Numbered from the stretch's first letter, positions 55,679 to 64,000 are shown. The stretch: 64,000 nucleotides of DNA from Lewinellaceae bacterium (GCA_020636195.1 JACJYH010000002.1:657596-721595); one strand, 5' to 3'. The notes: generated from the sequence alone by a model not told the origin. Numbers and translations: made by a program.

Positions 55679-56756
55679 AGTAACATCATCAGGACTAAAC
55701 AGTTGGCAAGTCCGAACACTTCGGGCTATCAAAGATTGCCGCACATTAGCCTTGGGCGGACACATCGACCAATGTGATGATTGTGGACATTTGCACATTA
55801 GTTACAACAGTTGTCGCAATCGACATTGCCCTAAGTGTCAAGGCCATAAGCGTGTTGAATGGATTAATGCACGTGAAAGTGAACTCTTACCGATTCCTTA
55901 TTTTCACGTGGTCTTTACCTTGCCGGATACGTTGAATCTACTGTCATTACAACAGCCCAAGATCATCTATGATGGGCTCTTTAAGGCGGCATGGCAAACT
56001 GTTGAGACCTTTACTGGAAAATTCAACAAAGCAGGTATGATCTCAATTTTGCACACTTGGGGGCAGAATCTATCTCTCCATCCACATATCCATTGCATCA
56101 TTCCCGGTGGGTTTATCGACAGAAATGGTACATGGAAGCCATCAAAGTCAGAAGGCAAATTTCTGTTTCCTGTCAAGGCCATGAGCAAGGTGTTCCGAGC
56201 CAAATACGTGGCTTTCTTGCGTGCATCTGAGATTGTTGTAGAGCAATCTACTTTCGACGAATTATTTAAAAAAGAATGGATCGTATTTGCTAAAAGACCT
56301 TTTGGAACCCCAAAATCAGTGGTGGAATATTTAGGTCGATACACGCATAAAATTGCCATCTCAAATCATCGGATATTATCTATCGACGACCATACGGTGA
56401 CGATATCTTACAAGGACTATAGGGCAAAAGGCCAAAAGAAAACGTTGACACTCACGCACGAAGAGTTCATTCGCCGATTTGCTTTGCATATCCTTCCCAA
56501 GCGATTTGTAAGGATAAGGCACTACGGTTTCCTGAGCTCAACTTGGAAGCGAACCAAGTTGACCGACTTACAATCAAAACTCACAGAGATAGCTGTTGCA
56601 CCGTTGCCAATAGTGATCAAAAGGTCGCACCATAAATGCTGCCCAAGTTGCAAAACTGGTCAGATGATCACACTGCTTACCTTTGATAGACGCGGGCCAC
56701 CAAACATGTTTTACAAGGCGGCAAATGAAAAAGCTTCATCCCTAGCTTCATTCTGA
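55629..56756 (+). CDS. IS91 family HUH transposase
   Basis: 375 residues from ATG 55629 (MRSEYEVAHVLAR), the usual N-terminus, 50 bases inside the recombinase gene. Zinc-finger-like cysteine cluster CDDCGHLHISYNSCRNRHC (residues about 50-70) and the HUH metal site LHPHIHCIIPGG, then the catalytic tyrosine region YLGRYTHKIAIS. A C-terminal second CxxC pair (CCPSC) is also seen. The enzyme nicks one strand and starts rolling-circle transposition. It appears intact, so the element could still move by its own transposase. Confidence 0.92.
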   Translation: MRSEYEVAHVLARSWDKVTSSGLNSWQVRTLRAIKDCRTLALGGHIDQCDDCGHLHISYNSCRNRHCPKCQGHKRVEWINARESELLPIPYFHVVFTLPDTLNLLSLQQPKIIYDGLFKAAWQTVETFTGKFNKAGMISILHTWGQNLSLHPHIHCIIPGGFIDRNGTWKPSKSEGKFLFPVKAMSKVFRAKYVAFLRASEIVVEQSTFDELFKKEWIVFAKRPFGTPKSVVEYLGRYTHKIAISNHRILSIDDHTVTISYKDYRAKGQKKTLTLTHEEFIRRFALHILPKRFVRIRHYGFLSSTWKRTKLTDLQSKLTEIAVAPLPIVIKRSHHKCCPSCKTGQMITLLTFDRRGPPNMFYKAANEKASSLASF

Positions 56757-56962
56757 TTTTGGGTAGGGGAAGGTATGTTCCATTTATAATAGAATTTAGT
56801 GAATTTGCTCATTTAATGACATAAAATAATAAAAAATTACTAATAAAGACTTTGTAATCTATCTCCTTCGGAACGAGAATAGTCTAGATAACTGACGATA
56901 ACTCCATATAATACATAGACATACATTTCTTTTTCAAATCTGGTCCCGCCACCGAAGGTTCC

Positions 56963-57017
56963 GTTCAACAGGGTTTTCATGCTGGGCGCTGCGCACCGCA
57001 CGAAAACTTAGTTGTTG
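56963..57017 (-). repeat. attC-like palindrome C
   Basis: Bounded by GTTCAAC (56963) and GTTGTTG (57011). Minus-strand downstream box is GTTGAAC, a full GTTRRRY match. The end CACGAAAACTTAGTTGTT is shared with A and B, and about 70 bases beyond the left box resemble the flank of B (ACGATA.CTCCATA …). It lies 18 bases past the stop of the 57036-57644 gene. Confidence 0.6.
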
Positions 57018-57035
57018 TAGCCAGTTTTTATTTTT

Positions 57036-57644
57036 TCATTCGTGAAATGTCCGATACCAATTTTCTTTGATTTTCCAATTGTCATCAGGATTTCGTTCAA
57101 TAAGTTCATTGTAATATTTTATGTCTTCTGGTCGATTTGTGTAAACAAAATGAGTTGAAGGCGCACTGAAGAAATTCCTAAAAACCCAAAATGTTACAGT
57201 TACTTCATTTGTGCTGTCATTTTTAGAGATTACAATGTCATTCCCGCCATTTGATATAACTGGAAATTCGTACGGCAATTCGCAAACCACTCCGTTCCAA
57301 CTCACATTTGGCTTTAATTCCCCGCTCTTCACTTGTTCCACTACTTCTGTCCGTTTGTTGTAAAATACGTACCAATCTGCCTTTTCAATAAGTTGATTTA
57401 CAGGTTGTCGAAAAAAGGATAACAGGAACAAAGTCAAAATGACTGAAGCTGATATAATTCTTTGTCGGCTTAAATTCTTTCTTTCCTTAATTAGCTTGAC
57501 GATTTGTCCAATTGTCCATATTAAAAGAATCAAGGAAAGTAATATCCATTCGAGCGCAACAATGAAGTATGGGACAAAATAGTAATTCACAAGTGTCAGA
57601 ATTGTCCATACACTTACAATCCATATTAAAGTCTTTTTATTCAA
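57036..57644 (-). CDS. hypothetical membrane protein
   Basis: 202 residues with about three to four hydrophobic segments in the first half (TLIWIVSVWTILTLVNYYFV, VALEWILLSLILLIWTI, ISASVILTLFLLSFF) and a soluble second half with a strand-rich pattern (NVSWNGVVCELPYEFPV, NEVTVTFWVFRNFF). No motif or family recognised. Single-gene module between palindrome C and the palindrome at 57665-57798. Function unknown. Confidence 0.6.
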   Translation of the reverse strand: MNKKTLIWIVSVWTILTLVNYYFVPYFIVALEWILLSLILLIWTIGQIVKLIKERKNLSRQRIISASVILTLFLLSFFRQPVNQLIEKADWYVFYNKRTEVVEQVKSGELKPNVSWNGVVCELPYEFPVISNGGNDIVISKNDSTNEVTVTFWVFRNFFSAPSTHFVYTNRPEDIKYYNELIERNPDDNWKIKENWYRTFHE

Positions 57645-57664
57645 TCGTCTCTTTTTTAAATTGG

Positions 57665-57798
57665 CTACAACGGTTCACGGCTTGGCGTTTGTGGCGGCAA
57701 TCAGGGAACATCAGCCCAAATTTAGCACAAAAGTTTAATAGTAGCACTAAGCTCAAATTATGCACGTCAGCCGCCATAACGCCAAACCGATGTTGGCA
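57665..57798 (-). repeat. attC-like palindrome
   Basis: Bounded by CTACAAC (57665) and GTTGGCA (57792). Strong inner stem TTGGCGTT then TGGCGG paired with CCGCCA then TAACGCCAA. Holds the shared words TAGCACAAAA and CACGTCAGCC. The remaining bases up to the P-type ATPase stop (57799-57991) contain a 70-codon minus-strand frame that I do not consider a gene. Confidence 0.7.
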
Positions 57799-57991
57799 GC
57801 TGTGGTTTTTTCCGTCCGTTCGTATTTGTCTGTCAGGTTTGGTGTGTCGGCAGATTTAATTTTTTGCGAAGCGTGGAAAGATTTTTTTGTTTTTTCTGTC
57901 GTGCGTTGGAAAAAGCAAGCTCTTTTGCAAACTTTGGCTTGTGTGTCGCCTTGTGCGGTTTGCAAATGTGCTTGCTTTTAGCGTTGGTTTG

Positions 57992-60040
57992 TCAAAAATT
58001 CATTCGTTGTATTCGTACTGCGTTTAAGATTGCCAATAATGCTACACCTACATCGGCAAAAACGGCTTCCCACATTGTTGCCAAGCCACCTGCACCAAGT
58101 ATTAAAACAATTCCTTTTACTACAAATGCCAATGTGATATTTTGCCAAACAATTTTCTTTGTCTGTTTACCGATATTGATTGCCATAGGTATTTTACTCG
58201 GCTTGTCGTCTTGTATTACTACGTCTGCTGTTTCAATGGTGGCATCGCTACCTAAACCGCCCATTGCAATACCGACATCACTTAACGCTACAACAGGTGC
58301 ATCATTTACACCGTCTCCGACAAAGGCAACGGTTTCATTTTTGGCTTTGATTTCTTTTACCTTGCTTACTTTGTCTTCGGGCAACAAGTCGCCAAAAGCG
58401 TTTGCAATTCCTAATTGTTCGGCAACAAATTTCACAACCGAACTTTTGTCGCCACTCAACATTGTCGGTTTTACGTTGAGCATTTTCAGCTTGTCAATGG
58501 TATTTTGTGAGTCTTGTTTTATGCTGTCGGCAACGGTAAGATAACCTACAAATTTGTTGTCGTAAGCAACGGCAATTACGGTGTAAACAATTTTACTTAC
58601 ATCAACATCGTGCTGAATGTTAAACTTGTTCATCAATTTGAAATTTCCTACTAATAATTGTTTTCCGTTTACTTCGGCTTTCAGTCCGTGTCCTGCAATT
58701 TCTTCGGTGTTTTCTAATTTGATTTCATTATTTGTTTTGCCAACATATTCGTGAATGGCAGTTGCTACGGGGTGCGTACTCAATCGTTCCAAAGCGTCCA
58801 CCATTTGTAGCATTTCTGTTTGATTAAATGCTTTGTCAAAAACTACTTCCTGCACTTTGAAAACGCCCTCTGTCATTGTTCCTGTTTTATCCATTACTAC
58901 GTTTTGGATATTGGCAAGTACATCTAAAAAGTTACTTCCTTTAAACAAAATACCGTTTTTACTTGCTGCACCAATGCCACCGAAATAACCCAACGGAATG
59001 GAAATAACCAACGCACAAGGGCAAGAAATTACCAAGAAAACCAAAGCCCTGTACAACCAATCTGTAAACTGATAATCTGCCACGAAAAAGTAAGGAACAA
59101 AACAAATAGCAACTGCTAACGCAACAACGGCAGGTGTGTAGATTTTTGCAAACTTGCGAATAAATAATTCCGTAGGTGCTTTTTGAGAAGTGGCATTTTG
59201 CACCAATTCTAAAATTTTGCTCAACTTACTATCGGTGTATGCTGTTGTAACCTGTACTTGTGCAACTGTATTTAAGTTTATCATTCCTGCCAAAACAGTT
59301 TCGCCTTTGGCTTTGGTGTCGGGTTTGCTTTCGCCTGTGAGTGCTGCGGTGTTGAACGATGCTGTTTCTGATAACAACACTCCGTCTAATCCCAATTTTT
59401 CGCCCGATTTTAATTGAATAATGTCGCCAATGTTTACGATTTCTGCTTTTACGGTTTGCGGTTGATTGTTGCGTAAAACGGTTACTTCATCAGGTCGTTG
59501 GTCAAGCAACGATTTGATGTTTGCTTTTGCTCTTTTTACCGCCAATGTTTGAAACACTTCGCCAACGGCATAAAACAACATTACGGCAACACCTTCGGGA
59601 AATTCGCCAATGGCAAATGCTCCAACGGTTGCAATCGTCATCAATAAAAATTCCGAAAAAATTTCGCCTTTGGCAATGCTTTCAAATGCTTCTTTGATAA
59701 CAGGAACACCAACAGGAATATAAGCCACCACATACCAAACTATCCTTACCCAATCGGTAAACCATTCGGGTTTTAGGAAATTGTCTAACGCAATTCCCGA
59801 CAACAAAACAACCAATGAAATGATTGCAGGTAAAAACATTTTTATCGTGCTTTCATTTCCGCTTGAATGTTCGTGTCCGTCATCATCGCTGTGGTCGTGA
59901 TTGTGATTTTCTTTTTCTTGTTTGGTGTAGATTAAATCTTTTGCACCTGCTTTGATGTAGATTTTATCTTCCAACGTGCAACAAGTCATTCTGCCTTGTG
60001 CATCATAAGTATGCTTGTGATTTTTGTCTGTATTTATCAT
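57992..60040 (-). CDS. heavy-metal P1B-type ATPase (Zn/Cd/Pb/Co class)
   Basis: Membrane ATPase that exports divalent heavy metals from the cytoplasm. 682 residues. The N-terminus has no CxxC heavy-metal domain but a His/Asp-rich tail (HNHDHSDDDGHEHSSGNE, about residues 44-64), a common substitute in Bacteroidota. Transmembrane part with the ion-binding motif SCPCALV, phosphorylation site DKTGTMTEG, the histidine-proline motif LSTHPVATAI and the hinge GDGVNDAP. The SCPC class with a His-rich tail points to Zn/Cd rather than copper. It lies 12 bases behind the CzcB-like gene, same operon. Confidence 0.92.
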   Translation of the reverse strand: MINTDKNHKHTYDAQGRMTCCTLEDKIYIKAGAKDLIYTKQEKENHNHDHSDDDGHEHSSGNESTIKMFLPAIISLVVLLSGIALDNFLKPEWFTDWVRIVWYVVAYIPVGVPVIKEAFESIAKGEIFSEFLLMTIATVGAFAIGEFPEGVAVMLFYAVGEVFQTLAVKRAKANIKSLLDQRPDEVTVLRNNQPQTVKAEIVNIGDIIQLKSGEKLGLDGVLLSETASFNTAALTGESKPDTKAKGETVLAGMINLNTVAQVQVTTAYTDSKLSKILELVQNATSQKAPTELFIRKFAKIYTPAVVALAVAICFVPYFFVADYQFTDWLYRALVFLVISCPCALVISIPLGYFGGIGAASKNGILFKGSNFLDVLANIQNVVMDKTGTMTEGVFKVQEVVFDKAFNQTEMLQMVDALERLSTHPVATAIHEYVGKTNNEIKLENTEEIAGHGLKAEVNGKQLLVGNFKLMNKFNIQHDVDVSKIVYTVIAVAYDNKFVGYLTVADSIKQDSQNTIDKLKMLNVKPTMLSGDKSSVVKFVAEQLGIANAFGDLLPEDKVSKVKEIKAKNETVAFVGDGVNDAPVVALSDVGIAMGGLGSDATIETADVVIQDDKPSKIPMAINIGKQTKKIVWQNITLAFVVKGIVLILGAGGLATMWEAVFADVGVALLAILNAVRIQRMNF

Positions 60041-60052
60041 CGCTTTTATTTT

Positions 60053-61342
60053 TTAATGTTCGTGTCCTCCTGTGTTAGATAATTTGGCATTGACAAAAAA
60101 TGCTCCTTTGATTACAATTTGAGCATTGGCAGGAATGTCCTGTACAAAAGTTATTGCGGTGTAGCCCATATTGGAAACGCCTTTTACAACTTCTATTTTT
60201 TCAAAATTGATGTTGCCGTTTTCTTCATTGCTGTGTTTACGGTCTTCACTTTCGTGGTTGTGTTCTTCGCTTTCTTCTTCGTGGTGTTCTTCCGCTTTTT
60301 TATCAGTAACAACAAAAATGTAGTCTTTTCCGTCTGCGTTTACAATGGCTTCATTGGGTACGGCAGGTGTTAGGGCATTGCTCAAACTCACAATTCCTGT
60401 AATGTTCATTCCGTCAATCAAACCTATTTTGTTTCCTGTAACGGTGCAATGCACGGCAATGGTTTTGCTCTCGTTTTCAAATGATGAACCAATGCTAAAC
60501 ACTTTTGCATCGTATTCATTAGTAGGATTATTGGTTAAGGTAAAATGAATGGTTTGCCCGATTTTCAAAAGCGGTAAATCTTTTTCAAACACTTGTAAAT
60601 CCAAATGCAATGAACTGTTATCTACGATTTCGGCAACAGGCGAAGAAACATCTACATAACTGCCAATCTTTGCAAACAAATTGCTTATTGTTCCATTCAA
60701 CGGACTTGTAACTACCAATGCAGATTTCAAGTTGCTGTTTGATACCGAATTTGGATTGATGCCCATTAGCTGTATTTGCTGTTGCAATGATGCTTTTCGG
60801 GTGCGAAGCGTATTGAGTTCTGCCGTTGCGTTTTGCAGATTTTTCAAAGCTCCTGCGTTTCCTGCATTGAGTTCATTTTGGCGTTGTACTTCCTGTTCTG
60901 CAAAAGTGATTTTACTGCCAATAGTCAAATATTCTTCCTGCAACTGTATAAACTGCGGATTGGCAATCGTAGCAATTACCTGTCCTTTCTTTACATAATC
61001 GCCAATTTGCACATTCAGCGTTTTGATAACTCCACCATACAAAGAAGTGGCATTTGCTTTGTTGTTGTTTGGAACTTTAAGCATACCATTTGCCTTTATA
61101 GTGGCTGTGAGTTCCTTGTTTTCTACTTTGCCCAACGTGATGCCAACGGCTTTTATCTGCTCTTGTGTAAGCGTGGCAATGGTTGGCGTTTCTTCTTCGT
61201 GGTTGTGTCCGTCAGAAGTACCTGTTTCTTTTGTGTTTTCGTCATTATGCGAATGATTGTCTTTGCTACCGCAACTGCTTATCACAAGCAAAGTGCATAG
61301 TGCCAAAGGAAAAACGATTGAATTTTTTATATTGAATTTCAT
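60053..61342 (-). CDS. efflux RND periplasmic adaptor (CzcB-like), His-rich lipoprotein
   Basis: 429 residues. A lipoprotein signal ends at Cys (LCTLLVISSC), followed by a His/Glu-rich segment (DNHSHNDENT … DGHNHEEE). The adaptor fold is visible: biotinyl-lipoyl-like lip (SLYGGVIKTLNVQIGDYVKKG), a helical hairpin (QEEYLTIGSKITFAEQEV), the second lip (ALVVTSPLNGTISNLFAKIG) and the beta-barrel. A second His-rich insert lies near residue 350 (EEHHEEESEEHNHESED), probably metal-binding. It connects the RND pump to the outer membrane factor and may trap metal in the periplasm. The upstream CzcA gene ends 6 bases before it. Confidence 0.9.
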   Translation of the reverse strand: MKFNIKNSIVFPLALCTLLVISSCGSKDNHSHNDENTKETGTSDGHNHEEETPTIATLTQEQIKAVGITLGKVENKELTATIKANGMLKVPNNNKANATSLYGGVIKTLNVQIGDYVKKGQVIATIANPQFIQLQEEYLTIGSKITFAEQEVQRQNELNAGNAGALKNLQNATAELNTLRTRKASLQQQIQLMGINPNSVSNSNLKSALVVTSPLNGTISNLFAKIGSYVDVSSPVAEIVDNSSLHLDLQVFEKDLPLLKIGQTIHFTLTNNPTNEYDAKVFSIGSSFENESKTIAVHCTVTGNKIGLIDGMNITGIVSLSNALTPAVPNEAIVNADGKDYIFVVTDKKAEEHHEEESEEHNHESEDRKHSNEENGNINFEKIEVVKGVSNMGYTAITFVQDIPANAQIVIKGAFFVNAKLSNTGGHEH

Positions 61343-61348
61343 ACCGAA

Positions 61349-64000
61349 TTATTGATTGATTATTGAATAAATATTGATGACCGATTGATTGACCTGCTGA
61401 ATACTTTTTAGGTAATTCAACTGAATGTCTGTTGCCGTTTGCAAAGCATACAAATACTCCACATAGCTTATATCGCCTGTGCGATAACCTAATTGAGCCG
61501 ATGAAACAATATCGTTTGCATTAGGCAAGGCTTGTTGCTGATAGTAATTGAACTCCTGCAAATCCTGCTGATACTGCTGTATGGCATTTTGAAACTGTGT
61601 TTCCAACAAAATTTGCTGTTGCTTGGTGTTGGCTTCAATGGCTTGTTTTTGATAGTCCAAAGATTTTATCCTTGCTTTTGTAGCTCCGAAAGTCAAAGGA
61701 ATAGAAACACCAACGCTTACATAACTGAACCGATTGCCCGAATTAAAATACTGCTCCTGTCCGTTTATAGTTTGAAAACCTATTAAAGACTGATTAGTGT
61801 AACCAATCGTAAAATCGGGCAAACCCTGTGCTTTCTCTACCTTTTTTGTTTGTTCTGCAATGATTATATCTTGATACAACGCCTTAATTGTCGGGTGGTT
61901 TGCAATGGCTGTGCTGTCTAACAAAGTGCTTACCTGCAAAGGCTTAAAATCTGTATCATTGGCAACTTCAAACGGTTCTTTTGTATTCATCAATGCCTGT
62001 AAATTTTGATAAGCATTATTGAGATAAACTCCATTTTGTTTCAGCAATAAATTGATTTCGCCTTGCTTGGCTTGTGCTGTACTGATTTCTACTTTTTTGG
62101 TGTCGCCTGTTTTGTAACGCAGTTCTGCCACTTTGATAAAATCATTGTACAAACTATCCAAATACAACAACTGCTTTTGATTATTCTGCAAATACTGAAT
62201 TTGATAGAAATAAGTACGCACCTGATTTTTTAACTCCAATACGGTTATTTCACTTTGTAATTCTTTGCCTTTTACTTCGGCATTTATCAGTTGTTTTTTA
62301 GCACCGAACAAAGTCGGAAACGGTATCGTTTGTGCTACTTGAAAAGATTGGTCAAACTTTATACTGTTGTATTGTCCCAACTGTGCATTAAAATCTAATT
62401 TCGGTAATTCGCCCGATGTTCTTTTCAGACTTTGAGCCGATTTTATTTCAAAATCTTTCGCTTTTATATTTCCGTTGTTTTGCAATGCAATGTTTATCGC
62501 TTCATCTACACCAATTATTTTTTTGTTTTGAGCATTTGCATTGAAACTTAAAACAGAAAGCAACAACACAATTACGGTTGTAACGGATTTCATTTTTCCT
62601 TTTTTTCTGATGTTGATTTTTGAATTGAAAATGATATACAGCAAAGGCAGTACAAACAGCGTAAGGAAAGTAGCCGTAATCAATCCGCCAATAACAACGG
62701 TTGCCAATGGTTTTTGTACTTCTGCTCCTGCACCTGTGCTTAATGCCATAGGCAAAAAGCCCAAACTTGCTACGGTTGCCGTCATTAGTACAGGTCGCAA
62801 CCTTTCCTTTGTGCCGTCAAATACTCGTTTGAAAATGTCTTTAACTCCGTCTTTTTCTAATTGGTTGAAAGTTCCGATTAAGACAATTCCGTTTAATACT
62901 GCTACACCAAACAAAGCAATAAAGCCGATACCTGCCGAAATGCTGAAAGGCATACCACGCAACAGCAACGCAAACACGCCACCTATGGCACTCATTGGGA
63001 TTGCGGTAAAAATCAGACTTGCCTGTTTGAGTGAACGGAATGTAAAGTACAGCAATGAAAAAATGAGAAACAGCGAAACAGGTACAGCAATCATCAGGCG
63101 TTTACTTGCTTTTTGCAAATTCTCAAACTGTCCGCCATAAGTGAAATAATAACCTGTCGGCAATTTTACCTGTTCGTTCAATTTCTGCTGAATATCTTCT
63201 ACCACACTTTGTACATCTCTACCCGATACATTGAAACCGATTACAATTCTGCGTTTGCTACTTTCACGGCTGATTTGCGAAGCACCTAATTTGTAGCTGA
63301 TAGTTGCCACCTGCGAAAGCGGAATTTGATTGCCTGTATTGGTCGGTATCATCAAATTACTTACATCGTCTATATCGGTTCTGTAAGTGCTGTCTAACCG
63401 AACTACCAAATCAAAACGCCTTTCGTTTTCAAAAACCTGTCCTGCTACTTTACCTGCAAAAGCCGTACTTAGTACATTGTTTACATCTTCTACATTGATA
63501 CCGTAATTGGCAAGCCGTGTTCTGTCGTATTCAACGTTAATTTGTGGCAATCCGCTAACTCGTTCCACTTGTGGCGAAGTTGCTCCGTTTACCGTTTGAA
63601 TTACTTTACTAACCTTGTCTGCATACACGGCAAGGCTATCCAAATTTTCCCCGAAAATCTTAACCGCTACATCTTGCCGTATGCCTGTCATCAGTTCGTT
63701 GAAACGCATTTGAATTGGCTGGTTTTTTTCAAAGAATACGCCCGGAATTACTTCCAATGCTTCATTTATTTCATCGCCTAATTCTGTATAGCTCTTTTTT
63801 GTTTTCCATTCATCCTGCGGTTTCAAAATGACCATTAAGTCTGTGGCTTCGGGTGGCATTGGGTCTGTCGGCACTTCTGCTGCACCTGTTTTGCCAACCA
63901 CCATTTTTACTTCATCAAACTGTTTGATAATCCTTGATGCCTGCATAGATGTTTCAATGCTTTGGTTTAAAGAACTACCCTGTGGCAATATGCAGTGAAA
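61349..64000 (-). CDS. CzcA-type heavy-metal RND pump fused to a TolC-type outer membrane factor, 5' partial
   Basis: The frame is open to the window end, so the N-terminal part of the pump (several hundred residues) is missing. The visible 884 codons begin in the periplasmic domain (LPQGSSLNQSIETS), continue through the porter domain and last membrane helices (GIGFIALFGVAVLNGIVLI, GAGAEVQKPLATVVIGG), and at about residue 465 change directly into a second protein: MKSVTTVIVLLLSVLSFNANAQ looks like a signal peptide and is followed by a TolC-like helical barrel (two OEP repeats). The fusion of CzcA with CzcC in one chain is seen in other Bacteroidota. First of the set with the adaptor and ATPase. 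Confidence 0.9.
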   Translation of the reverse strand, partial: FHCILPQGSSLNQSIETSMQASRIIKQFDEVKMVVGKTGAAEVPTDPMPPEATDLMVILKPQDEWKTKKSYTELGDEINEALEVIPGVFFEKNQPIQMRFNELMTGIRQDVAVKIFGENLDSLAVYADKVSKVIQTVNGATSPQVERVSGLPQINVEYDRTRLANYGINVEDVNNVLSTAFAGKVAGQVFENERRFDLVVRLDSTYRTDIDDVSNLMIPTNTGNQIPLSQVATISYKLGASQISRESSKRRIVIGFNVSGRDVQSVVEDIQQKLNEQVKLPTGYYFTYGGQFENLQKASKRLMIAVPVSLFLIFSLLYFTFRSLKQASLIFTAIPMSAIGGVFALLLRGMPFSISAGIGFIALFGVAVLNGIVLIGTFNQLEKDGVKDIFKRVFDGTKERLRPVLMTATVASLGFLPMALSTGAGAEVQKPLATVVIGGLITATFLTLFVLPLLYIIFNSKINIRKKGKMKSVTTVIVLLLSVLSFNANAQNKKIIGVDEAINIALQNNGNIKAKDFEIKSAQSLKRTSGELPKLDFNAQLGQYNSIKFDQSFQVAQTIPFPTLFGAKKQLINAEVKGKELQSEITVLELKNQVRTYFYQIQYLQNNQKQLLYLDSLYNDFIKVAELRYKTGDTKKVEISTAQAKQGEINLLLKQNGVYLNNAYQNLQALMNTKEPFEVANDTDFKPLQVSTLLDSTAIANHPTIKALYQDIIIAEQTKKVEKAQGLPDFTIGYTNQSLIGFQTINGQEQYFNSGNRFSYVSVGVSIPLTFGATKARIKSLDYQKQAIEANTKQQQILLETQFQNAIQQYQQDLQEFNYYQQQALPNANDIVSSAQLGYRTGDISYVEYLYALQTATDIQLNYLKSIQQVNQSVINIYSIINQ

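Larger units (their letters stand above)
54619..56950 (+). mobile_element. IS91-family element with upstream tyrosine recombinase
   Basis: The only plus-strand coding unit inside the accessory region. It has a recombinase gene (frameshifted) overlapping an IS91-type HUH transposase, the two-gene layout known from IS91-like elements of Bacteroidota. IS91 elements move by rolling circle and do not make inverted ends, yet this one lies between inverted 22-base repeats, each beginning GTTGAAC and each next to an attC-like site. GAAC is a known IS91 insertion tetranucleotide. Exact ends cannot be set; limits given are the outer estimate. The 56757-56950 part has no gene and is AT-rich. Confidence 0.7.

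Noticed and set aside
43299..57798. Palindromes as ordinary transcription terminators
   Set aside because: Stems are long and interrupted, lack a following T run in most cases, and share AAC/GTT ends and internal words regardless of the neighbouring gene. A terminator role in addition is possible.
41900..57800. CRISPR array
   Set aside because: Repeats are long, palindromic, variable and separated by genes, not short direct repeats with regular spacers; no cas genes.
57753..57965. 70-codon minus-strand frame between the ATPase and the palindrome
   Set aside because: Begins in the loop of an attC-like site and has low-complexity Lys/Thr content with no recognisable pattern; could be a tiny gene but I cannot support it.

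Overview
The window is a piece of a Bacteroidota chromosome, most likely from a Saprospiraceae-like lineage. The evidence is type IX secretion (T9SS) C-terminal sorting domains on several large exported proteins, TonB-dependent receptors, a full Na+-translocating NADH:quinone reductase operon, the futalosine menaquinone route (mqnE), promoters of the TAnnTTTG type, frequent non-ATG starts, and a giant cysteine-rich exported protein with the paired dockerin-like motifs (QRHILG / AADVN) that I associate with Saprospiraceae. The family-level placement is inference.

Layout. 1-19 kb is core genome: a cut-off MDR dehydrogenase, tex, nqrABCDEF, a GlsB-like membrane protein, rsmD with a DUF3822-type gene, tsaD, gyrA, a glycosylasparaginase-like lipoprotein, an M1 aminopeptidase-like T9SS protein and a small anchored protein. 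19-33 kb is a surface and secretion region: a 955-residue T9SS protein inserted between two copies of a TonB-receptor 3' end, a probable haem-uptake operon (HmuY-like protein, HmuR-like receptor, second TonB receptor), a cupin, and the giant exported protein. 33-41.7 kb returns to housekeeping: hldD, WbqC family, a dynamin-like GTPase, mqnE, a glycosyltransferase, a propeller-like lipoprotein, recF with a dciA-like gene.

41.9-57.8 kb is an accessory region with a striking order. Apart from one IS91-type element, every gene lies on the minus strand in small modules, and the spaces between modules hold imperfect palindromes of about 55-135 bp whose arms begin with AAC and end with GTT. I count twelve. 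They look like integron attC sites, and two decayed 3' ends of an IntI/Xer-like tyrosine recombinase lie among them. No intact IntI is in the window, so this would be a cassette cluster without integrase (CALIN-like), or an equivalent system not tied to IntI. Cargo is rich in defence and stress genes: a HEPN (ApeA-like) protein, a GIY-YIG protein, Fic, MazEF, an Mrr-like nuclease, an extra lgt, an exported amine oxidase, and several small membrane or unknown proteins. An IS91-family transposase with a frameshifted tyrosine recombinase sits in the array between inverted 22-bp repeats.

58-64 kb is a heavy-metal efflux operon on the minus strand: a CzcA-type RND pump fused to a TolC-type outer membrane factor (cut by the window end), a His-rich CzcB-like adaptor and a CadA/ZntA-type P-type ATPase. 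No rRNA, tRNA or CRISPR array was recognised.
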